This document shows positions 14,624 to 19,604 of a stretch of 19,604 bases of DNA, piece by piece. The stretch is from NCBI GenBank assembly GCA_013044425.1, contig JABEUK010000133.1, forward strand, positions 1-19,604, in the 5' to 3' direction. Under the pieces are notes generated by a model. That model did no database searches and was not told where the DNA came from. It saw only the letters and a program-made list of their open reading frames with translations. Made by a program: the position numbers and the translations under genes. Source of the DNA: Thermoplasmata archaeon. Its GTDB lineage: Archaea > Thermoplasmatota > Thermoplasmata > Lutacidiplasmatales > UBA184. Within the stretch, counting starts at the first letter, position 1, and each line of letters opens with the position of its first letter.

Positions 14624-15259
14624 ATGAGGGCAGGTCAATCCTACGTAGTGTCAGGCGGCCGAACCGACCAGAAAGTCCGTTCGCGAGGCCGCCATGGGAT
14701 CCGCGGTTGGTTAGGGGGCCTGGCTGTTCCGGTCATCGCCATCCTTGTCGCCGGGATCGCAATCGCGGCCGTCATCGTTTTCTACCACTACCCGGTCAGT
14801 TCCCAGGGCAAAGCTCCCCAGTTCTACTTGGAGCAAGGCTCCAACTACGACACCGCCAACAGCCTCGGCCTTTTCCACGCCACCTCGCAGGGCACGCCCT
14901 CGAATATATCGGGCGGAACGACCCTCTTCGTCAATACCACGTTCGGGTCCAGCGACACCTACCTGCTCAATGTCCTCGACGTTTACAATGCCACGTCGGC
15001 GACGCTGCATAAGCCGGTGTATCTCTGGGTGAACGGAACTCTGCCGACGGACGTGTGGATGTACTACGCCAGTTCACCGATCACGTTCACCGGCAGCCCT
15101 ACCCCTCCCACGCTGTCCGGCACGAACTGGACCAGTGGCGCACAAATATCTCTCAGTGTCAACGCCGGTCCGGCCGTTGAGGTGTACTTTGCCTTCGTGC
15201 TGACGGGAACGGCTTCGGGTGTCGGGGATCTGTACTTCCAGTACAGCATTACAGGCTAA
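14624..15259 (+). CDS. anchored extracellular protein, paralogue of the next gene
   Basis: Encodes 211 residues from ATG 14624; GTG 14618 and TTG 14609 are alternative starts just upstream. A basic cytoplasmic tail (RSRGRHGIRG) is followed by a hydrophobic helix (LAVPVIAILVAGIAIAAVIVF), an uncleaved anchor or signal. The outside part has five sequons (NIS, NTT, NAT, NGT, NWT). QFYLEQGSNYDTANSLGLFHATSQ aligns in shortened form with the following gene: compare FYLEQGSNYD with VYLAHGSDYA, ISGGTTLFVNTT with LVGGTAIYANTT, and VYLWVNGTLP with AELWINGSSLP. It starts 40 nt after the 508-residue gene and is likely co-transcribed. Family unknown. Confidence 0.75.
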   Translation: MRAGQSYVVSGGRTDQKVRSRGRHGIRGWLGGLAVPVIAILVAGIAIAAVIVFYHYPVSSQGKAPQFYLEQGSNYDTANSLGLFHATSQGTPSNISGGTTLFVNTTFGSSDTYLLNVLDVYNATSATLHKPVYLWVNGTLPTDVWMYYASSPITFTGSPTPPTLSGTNWTSGAQISLSVNAGPAVEVYFAFVLTGTASGVGDLYFQYSITG

Positions 15260-15317
15260 CCCGGGGAGCATGGGGAATCCGCCGACCTGAGGAGGCGCCC
15301 ACGGTCTAACGGTGAGA

Positions 15318-15350
15318 ATGAGAGATCGAATCGGGACGCATCAGGGGTGA
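15318..15350 (+). other. 10-codon mini-ORF ending in the next gene's ribosome binding site
   Basis: ATG 15318 to TGA 15350 reads MRDRIGTHQG. The stop is the TGA of GGGGTGA, the ribosome binding site of the gene at 15361. A GGTGA lies only 2 nt before the ATG, too close to be an ideal site. It resembles the leader at 795-854 in layout; it may be chance. Confidence 0.2.
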
Positions 15351-15360
15351 AAACCTGCTT

Positions 15361-15957
15361 GTGGAGCTTCCGGCGAGGTCGTCCCGGTTCGCCCGCGCCC
15401 TACTGATGACGGGCGTGGCGGCGCTACTTGTCGGGCCGACCTACGGCACCGCCTCCGGCTCGTTCTTCTCCCAACCGACTCCGACGGACGGGGGGTCCGT
15501 CATCCATTACGGGTTTCTGGTCGGCACTAACGGGATCGGTCCCCAGGTATACCTCGCCCACGGCTCCGACTACGCGTTCTTGACCGCCAACGGCTGGGTC
15601 TACGCTACCGAAAGCGGTTCTCCTCCGAACCTCGTCGGCGGCACGGCCATCTACGCCAACACCACTAAACCGAAGGGCTGCAACAAGCCGGCCTTCCAGA
15701 TTGACAATACCCTCACCTCCAAAGCGGAACTGTGGATTAACGGCTCGTCGCTGCCTAGCGGTGACGCCATGTACCTGAACACCTCGGTCGCTTGGACCTC
15801 GGGAACCGAGATCGGTTTGGCCCCGGGCACGCGGGCCCTCGTTCTGAGTTTTTGTATGAAAAGCAAGACCGCGACGACCATTGACCTGCTCTTCTCCTAC
15901 GCCCTTGCCTCCGGAGCCCTCGTCGTCTATGCATACCCCCTCAAGATCGATCTGTGA
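15361..15957 (+). CDS. secreted protein, paralogue of the preceding gene
   Basis: Encodes 198 residues from a GTG, 10 nt after GGGGTGA. An N-terminal signal-like segment (RFARALLMTGVAALLVGPTYG) is followed by a mature part with sequons NTT, NGS and NTS. It shares a backbone pattern with the 211-residue protein (VYLAHGSDYA, GGTAIYANTT, ELWINGSSLP, WTSGTEIGL against WTSGAQISL, and LLFSYALASG against LYFQYSITG) but has two cysteines and a KPKGCNKP insert of its own. The two genes look like an old tandem duplication that has since diverged. No function is recognised. Signal peptide plus compact beta-rich composition would fit a subunit of a surface layer or filament; that is inference. Confidence 0.75.
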   Translation: MELPARSSRFARALLMTGVAALLVGPTYGTASGSFFSQPTPTDGGSVIHYGFLVGTNGIGPQVYLAHGSDYAFLTANGWVYATESGSPPNLVGGTAIYANTTKPKGCNKPAFQIDNTLTSKAELWINGSSLPSGDAMYLNTSVAWTSGTEIGLAPGTRALVLSFCMKSKTATTIDLLFSYALASGALVVYAYPLKIDL

Positions 15958-16189
15958 GGGCCGTTAGCGACCCGCGATTCTGGACCACCATCCCTTGATT
16001 TCGGTCGATCGGAGCGACCTTCCGGTTTCCCGATCCGCCGGCTTCCCGGCCCGCCACCCAGAGCGGCCCTCGTGCCACCGGCTCCGGACCGAGTCCTTGA
16101 CTCCGAGTCGAAAAGTCGAATCCTCATCCCTTCCAGGTGGATCTCGTGGCGTGGCTTCTCCTCGGAACCAGGCCGCGGATGCGGGTTAT

Positions 16190-16208
16190 CTCCTACAGGC
16201 TGTAGGAG
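16190..16208. repeat. hairpin with 8-bp stem and GGC loop
   Basis: CTCCTACA (16190-16197) and TGTAGGAG (16201-16208) are perfect reverse complements around a 3-nt loop. AGGAGGTAGGAGGGG follows immediately. It lies in a gene-poor stretch. It could be a structured RNA element, a terminator stem without a T-run, or a remnant of a mobile-element end. Confidence 0.45.
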
Positions 16209-16269
16209 GAGGTAGGAGGGGTCCCACCGCATCCTCGGAACGCTCGTTTTCGATAGACCTCGCTCTGGG

Positions 16270-16288
16270 GGGTCAACCCGGTCGACCC
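16270..16288. repeat. 19-bp dyad related to the ADH upstream dyad
   Basis: GGGTCAACCCGGTCGACCC is an inverted repeat about one central base with eight of nine pairs matching. Its first 13 bases equal 1039-1051 in front of the ADH gene. It lies about 260-400 nt before the helix-turn-helix-like ORF. Confidence 0.35.
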
Positions 16289-16693
16289 GAGGAAGGCGGC
16301 CTCCGTAGCCAACGCGAAAGGTCGGCAAAGCGATGCTGCCTCTTCGCCCGCGATAGGCGCGGACGGCCGCGTGTCTTCCGCAAGTCGGCCTCGGACCACG
16401 GGCTCGGAGTGTTCGAGGCTTCGGGGAATCGGGAGGGCTTCGCCGCGGACGTGAGGGAGTCGATCTTGAGCTAGGGCCCCGATGCTCCCGACCTCTACGC
16501 AGGCACACCTGCTACGGCCCCGTTCTTCCTCTCCTCGCCCGCTCTCTTGCTGCGGGTTCGGAGACTTGGACCTATCCAACCGTTCACATTCCCGACTGAG
16601 CGGTTCCTCGAATCGTCACCCGACTCCTCGGGGGCCCGCTCCGAACTGGTCGCGTTCATCTCGACCTCGGACGAGAGGGCTCGGGCCGAACTC

Positions 16694-17194
16694 ATGACAT
16701 TACCACGCCAGCGATCTTGGGGTTCGGTGCTTGAAGCGTTCGTCCGGCATCGAGATCGGAAGTGCCTCTTCGATAGCAAGGGCGGAATGGTTCGTCGGCA
16801 TGCCCGCGTTCGCAAGTCGCGAATCGTAGGCCTCGGCAAGGAAGCGAACCGCATCGAGGCGGGGCGGGTGCTCGGACAGACGGTCGTCGGCGGGAAGGCA
16901 AAGACCTACGTTGATTGGAAAGCGCGGCTGCTTGCGATGGGGAGAGCTGAGGCCAAGAGTCTCGACCTTCCGTGGTCGACGGTCACCCGATGGAAGCGGA
17001 GACTCCGTTCGGGCCAGCGCCTCGCGAATGGGCATGGCGGGAAGGTGCTCGATAGGGTGACGGTGGTCCTCATGTTCGAGGGCGAGGCTGACTGGGTGGA
17101 CACGTCGTACAGCAAGCTGCATCAACCGAACAGCACGCACAGCAGTGGCAGCACCCTTCAGGACAGTCACAGCACGCGCACGAGGGCCGCCTGA
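16694..17194 (+). CDS. unrecognised ORF with helix-turn-helix-like C-terminal half
   Basis: From ATG 16694 this encodes 166 basic residues. The frame is open back to 16475, and a TTG at 16547 would give 215 residues. The central part reads IVGLGKEANRIEAGRVLGQ then YVDWKARLLAMGRAEAKSLD and LPWSTVTRWKRRLRSGQRL. The stretch LDLPWSTVTRWKRRLRSG has the shape of a recognition helix after a turn, as in DNA-binding tails of archaeal plasmid, virus or transposon proteins. The last 35 residues (Ser/Thr/His-rich, with repeated CAGCAC-type codons) look non-native, as if the original end was lost. No ribosome binding site is clear for either start. I think it is a fragment or a fast-evolving accessory gene, without a firm family. 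Confidence 0.45.
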   Translation: MTLPRQRSWGSVLEAFVRHRDRKCLFDSKGGMVRRHARVRKSRIVGLGKEANRIEAGRVLGQTVVGGKAKTYVDWKARLLAMGRAEAKSLDLPWSTVTRWKRRLRSGQRLANGHGGKVLDRVTVVLMFEGEADWVDTSYSKLHQPNSTHSSGSTLQDSHSTRTRAA

Positions 17195-17250
17195 TAGGGG
17201 CGCGTGGTCTCGGCAATCTCCCTGGACTTGTCATCCGCTGCTCCGTTCGC

Positions 17251-17577
17251 CTACCCTTCGTTCCCCGCCGCCAGCTTCTCCAACTTCCCCGACCGCCCCA
17301 GGGATATCTGTGGCCGCCCCTGGTAGTCCTTCACCCAACCGTCGGTGATGAGAACACGGTCGCCCTCTTGGACGAGCTCGACCTCCAAGCCCCAAAGGAC
17401 CAAAGCGATCTCGCCCGTCCCGTCCTTGAGGACCCCGCTACGGACCTTCTTCTTCCCACCGGCCCGCTGCTCGACCTCGCGGACGGGTTCAAGGCGGACA
17501 ACTGTGGCCTCGATGGTCGCCACACGAGAGGGTCGGAGGTCGGAGATGAACGTCGCAGGGAGCCTGCTGGTGGGCAT
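17251..17577 (-). CDS. single OB-fold ssDNA-binding protein (SSB/RPA-like)
   Basis: A 108-residue protein made almost entirely of one OB fold. The pattern FISDLRPSRVATIEATVVRL, then VRSGVLKDGTGEIALVLWG, VQEGDRVLITDGWVKDYQGR and PQISLGRSGKLEKL matches the order seen in Sulfolobus-type SSB and human SSB1/2-like proteins (GDETG...LxLWG, then IxNGWVxxFxGxxQL). It should bind single-stranded DNA or RNA. The acidic C-terminal tail of crenarchaeal SSB is missing. The ATG at 17577 has no ribosome binding site, but CTATGC at 17600-17605 is about 26 nt upstream, so the message is probably leaderless. It lies between the accessory ORFs and tRNA-Val and may be a host gene or part of the accessory segment. 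Confidence 0.85.
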   Translation of the reverse strand: MPTSRLPATFISDLRPSRVATIEATVVRLEPVREVEQRAGGKKKVRSGVLKDGTGEIALVLWGLEVELVQEGDRVLITDGWVKDYQGRPQISLGRSGKLEKLAAGNEG

Positions 17578-17667
17578 GGTCCCGAGTAGCCCGCGACGTG
17601 CATAGACCTTACGCCGAATGTCGACCGAGTTTGGGATGGTATCGGCTGGGAGGTAATTGGTACTACC

Positions 17668-17683
17668 CCTCGGGTTCGATGGG
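17668..17683 (+). repeat. 16-bp direct repeat, right copy, touching tRNA-Val 3' end
   Basis: Identical to 11563-11578. Only the last three bases (17681-17683) belong to the tRNA; the other 13 lie beyond its 3' end. Typical tRNA att sites include more of the tRNA 3' half, which weakens the integration reading. Confidence 0.35.
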
Positions 17684-17752
17684 CTCGGCCGGATTCGAAC
17701 CGGCGATCTTCGCTGTGTGAGAGCGACGTCTTAACCGCTGGACTACGAGCCC
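17681..17752 (-). tRNA. tRNA-Val (anticodon CAC)
   Basis: A 72-nt cloverleaf on the minus strand: acceptor GGGCTCG/CGAGCCC, D arm GTC...GAC with loop containing GGTTAA, anticodon stem TCGCT/AGCGA with loop CTCACAC (anticodon CAC, reading GUG valine codons), 5-nt variable loop AGATC, and T stem GCCGG/CCGGC with loop TTCGAAT. All stems pair without mismatch except the short D stem (3 bp). The next base would be discriminator A; CCA is not encoded. There is no intron in the anticodon loop. Confidence 0.95.
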
Positions 17753-17778
17753 GCGCGCAGAAGCGAGGGTCCTCCGAC

Positions 17779-17785
17779 CTTTAAG
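17779..17785 (-). promoter_or_regulatory. TATA-like box of tRNA-Val
   Basis: CTTAAAG on the minus strand is centred about 30 nt before the tRNA 5' end. It lies just beyond the lysO-like stop codon (17790), so the tRNA probably has its own promoter. Confidence 0.5.
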
Positions 17786-17789
17786 ACTA

Positions 17790-18656
17790 CTACAGAGGGA
17801 GCAGGAGGAAGGCGGGCACGAGGAGGCTCGCCGCGACCGTCAGGATGAGGCCGCTCCCAAGCGCAAGGCTCCCGGCGTCGGTCTCGGCGTAGCGCACCAC
17901 GAAGTACAGCGTCGTGTCCATCGCGGTCGCGCCTCCCATCGCGGCGAGTCCCTCCCCCTTCACCCGTCGCCCCACGATCGGAGCGAGCACCATCGTCAGG
18001 TTCTCGCGGAGGAAGTTGGCGAGGAAGGCGACGAGTCCCAGGGTCGCGCCGAGCCGCGCCGCGACGAGGGGACCATCGAGCGTGTACCAGCCGAACCCGA
18101 AGGAGATCGCGAAGCTCGCCGCGGCGTCGGTGCCGGTCGCGAGCGCATAGATGGCCCCGGCGAGGAGCGCACCGGTGAGGGCTGCGACCACCGGGACCCA
18201 CACCCGGCGCAGGGTCTCCCAGTGCAATCGGATCCCGAGGCCCACCAGTGCGAGGAGGATGTACAGGGCGTACGGGATCGCGCTAGCCGCGGGCAGTGGA
18301 AGGACGAGCGCCACGGCGTAACCGGCCAGCAGCGCCCCGATCAGGGCGGCGGAGAGCGGAACGCGTTCGGACGCCGGGAGCACCGCGCGAGCGGGACCGA
18401 CGACCGCGCGATGCGGCAGCACCGCGTAGATCGCGAGCGTGCACGCCAGGATGAGGCCGGCGAACCCGATCGCCAGCGCCACGGCCGGAGCGAGCGTGGC
18501 GGGGCTGACGTCGGTCAGCGAGGCACCGAGGAGGAAGACGAGCGCGACGATGGTGGCGATCGTGGCGCGCAGGATCCACGGAGTGCTCGGGCGCCAACGC
18601 CATCCGACGAGGTAGCCCGCGGCGAATGCGACGTAGAGGAACGGATCGAACTCCAC
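17790..18656 (-). CDS. lysO: LysO-type lysine exporter (DUF340 family)
   Basis: A 288-residue integral membrane protein with about eight hydrophobic segments. The C-terminal half carries the family hallmarks of E. coli LysO (YbjE): SFGFGWYTLDGPLV at 185-198, AFLANFLRE at 210-218 and GGATAMDTTL at 241-250, matching SGFGWYSLSG, AFFNDLARE and GATSMDFTL. The family exports L-lysine and protects against excess lysine or toxic analogues. The start is a GTG at 18656, since the first helix (LYVAFAAGYLVGW) begins right after it. It lies 7 nt after the purA stop and is clearly in the same operon; the two functions have no obvious link. Substrate is inferred from the bacterial member only. Confidence 0.85.
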   Translation of the reverse strand: MEFDPFLYVAFAAGYLVGWRWRPSTPWILRATIATIVALVFLLGASLTDVSPATLAPAVALAIGFAGLILACTLAIYAVLPHRAVVGPARAVLPASERVPLSAALIGALLAGYAVALVLPLPAASAIPYALYILLALVGLGIRLHWETLRRVWVPVVAALTGALLAGAIYALATGTDAAASFAISFGFGWYTLDGPLVAARLGATLGLVAFLANFLRENLTMVLAPIVGRRVKGEGLAAMGGATAMDTTLYFVVRYAETDAGSLALGSGLILTVAASLLVPAFLLLPL

Positions 18657-18663
18657 CGTCGGC

Positions 18664-19604
18664 TCAGCCCTTCCATCGGCGGACGCTCGATGCGGGCGGC
18701 GCGCCGGGAACCCCTCGGCCGAGACGGACGGTGGCGTCGCGCGCAGCCCCGTAGCTGACGAACTCGATCGGAATCCCCGTCTCCTCGGTCACGAAGGAGA
18801 GGAAGGCGAGCAGCTCCGCAGGAAGCGCCCCGGCGCCTTCCTCATGGAGGCGCTCGAGCCGTCGCGGGTGAAACTCCCCCCACGCGGGCAGTCGCTCGTA
18901 GATGGGGCGGACCTCGCCGAGATCCTCCGCGGAGGTCGGCGGCCGGTCCGTGAGCGAGGAGCCATCGGGGAGCTCGTACCGCACGCAGACGGGAACCTCG
19001 GCGAGGCCCCCGAGCACATCGACCTTCGTGATCGCGAGAGTGGTGAAGCCGTTGAGCCGGGCCGCATAGCGCAGCAGGACGAGGTCGAGCCAGCCGCACT
19101 CCCGGGGCCGCCCGGTCGTGGCGCCCCGTTCGCCGCCGACGCGTTGCAGGTACTCCCCGAGCTCGCCTTCCACCCGCGTCGGGAACGGTCCCGCTCCGAC
19201 CCGAGTCGAGTACGCCTTCGCGACGCCGATGATCCGGTCGACGGCGAGCGGGGGGATCCCGCTGCCGACCAGGGCACCGGCGCTCGTGGGATGGGAGCTC
19301 GTGACGTACGGATAGGTGCCGAAGTCGATGTCGAGGAGCGCGCTCTGGGCGCCTTCCAGCAGGATCCGGTCGCCCCGGCCGATCGCCTCCCATAGGATCG
19401 GTTCGGTCGGCCCGATGTACGGGGCGAGCCGGCTACCGACCTCGATCAGGGTCGACGCCAGCTGTTCGCGCGGAGGAAGGTTCGGGAGCTGGGTCTTGCG
19501 GGCGTAGAGCAGTTCGAGCCGTTGATGCAGAGTCGCGGGGCGGTCGAGGTCCCCGAGCCGGATCCCCCATCGGCCGTACCGATCGGAGTACGCCGGGCCG
19601 ATCC
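18664..19604 (-). CDS. purA: adenylosuccinate synthetase, 3' part (5' end outside window)
   Basis: The last 312 codons of PurA, which joins IMP and aspartate with GTP hydrolysis to form adenylosuccinate in AMP synthesis. The visible part begins IGPAYSDRYGRWGIRLGDL (family: GIGPAYxDKxxRxGIRxxDL). It continues with LLEGAQSALLDIDFGTYPYV, then TSSHPTSAGAL, GIPPLAVDRIIGVAKAYSTR, VGAGPFPT, and the base-binding end TGRPRECGWLDLVLLRYA with NGFTTLAITKVDVL. The frame is open without a stop up to the window edge, so start and P-loop are not visible. The position of these motifs implies a full length near 430 residues, closer to the bacterial form than to the shorter (about 340-residue) archaeal form. 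It ends SSVRRWKG 7 nt before the lysO start. Confidence 0.95.
   Translation of the reverse strand, partial: IGPAYSDRYGRWGIRLGDLDRPATLHQRLELLYARKTQLPNLPPREQLASTLIEVGSRLAPYIGPTEPILWEAIGRGDRILLEGAQSALLDIDFGTYPYVTSSHPTSAGALVGSGIPPLAVDRIIGVAKAYSTRVGAGPFPTRVEGELGEYLQRVGGERGATTGRPRECGWLDLVLLRYAARLNGFTTLAITKVDVLGGLAEVPVCVRYELPDGSSLTDRPPTSAEDLGEVRPIYERLPAWGEFHPRRLERLHEEGAGALPAELLAFLSFVTEETGIPIEFVSYGAARDATVRLGRGVPGAPPASSVRRWKG

Larger units (their letters stand above)
15958..16693. other. stretch without a convincing gene
   Basis: After the third surface-protein gene no frame on either strand has protein-like composition up to about 16546; translations are Arg/Pro/Ser-rich shadows. From 16547 to 16693 the frame of the helix-turn-helix-like ORF is open and may be its N-terminal part. 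The stretch holds a strong hairpin (16190-16208) and a near-perfect dyad (16270-16288). It may contain remains of an older gene or an untranslated RNA. Confidence 0.4.

Noticed and set aside
16100..16125. AAAGTCGAATCCTC resembling a tRNA T-loop
   Set aside because: The flanking bases do not form a T stem, and no acceptor or anticodon arm can be built around it.
15927..16508. Minus-strand ORF across the gene-poor stretch
   Set aside because: Product is Arg/Pro/Ser-rich with no hydrophobic core pattern or motif, and it overlaps the end of the 198-residue gene.
1..19604. CRISPR array, insertion sequence or rRNA gene
   Set aside because: No regularly spaced repeats, no transposase motif with terminal repeats, and no conserved rRNA segments were found on either strand.

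Overview
The window looks like a GC-rich chromosomal segment of an archaeon, most likely an uncultured member of the Thermoplasmatota. The domain call is fairly firm. It rests on a response regulator carrying the archaeal DUF835 domain, a Sulfolobus-type single OB-fold ssDNA-binding protein, TATA-like boxes about 26-35 nt upstream of several starts (leaderless or short-leader transcription), ribosome binding sites of the GGAGG/GGTGA type, and a tRNA-Val that fits the archaeal pattern and lacks an encoded CCA. The phylum is an inference from gene content and GC only.

Left part (1-11529), dense and metabolic. A DUF981 membrane protein (-) is preceded by a possible leader ORF and is divergent from a secondary-alcohol-dehydrogenase-like zinc ADH (+). 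A soluble two-PAS histidine kinase and a receiver-DUF835-winged-helix response regulator follow as a two-component pair. Next come a type II NADH dehydrogenase-like flavoprotein and a sugar-phosphate nucleotidyltransferase with a beta-helix tail (both +). The nucleotidyltransferase converges, with one base between stop codons, on a minus-strand pair: a class III aminotransferase and a zinc-dependent dehydrogenase joined by an ATGA overlap. Upstream of that pair is an ArsB/NhaD-type transporter (-) whose best-placed start codon reads ACG. Divergent from it is a two-zinc HNH endonuclease.

Middle part (about 11530-17680), accessory in character. It holds a membrane-protein gene broken by two compensating frameshifts, an 80-residue hypothetical gene, a ribbon-helix-helix regulator with a palindrome at its promoter, three consecutive genes for secreted or anchored proteins rich in N-glycosylation sequons (the last two are diverged paralogues), about 600-700 bp without a convincing gene but with two strong inverted repeats, a helix-turn-helix-like ORF of unknown family, and the OB-fold ssDNA-binding protein. 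A 16-bp exact direct repeat brackets this segment (11563-11578 and 17668-17683). The right copy touches the 3' end of tRNA-Val, so an old integration is possible but unproven.

Right part (17681-19604). tRNA-Val(CAC) with its own TATA-like box, then on the minus strand an adenylosuccinate synthetase (purA; 5' end outside the window) followed 7 nt later by a LysO-type lysine exporter. No CRISPR array, rRNA or intact insertion sequence was seen.
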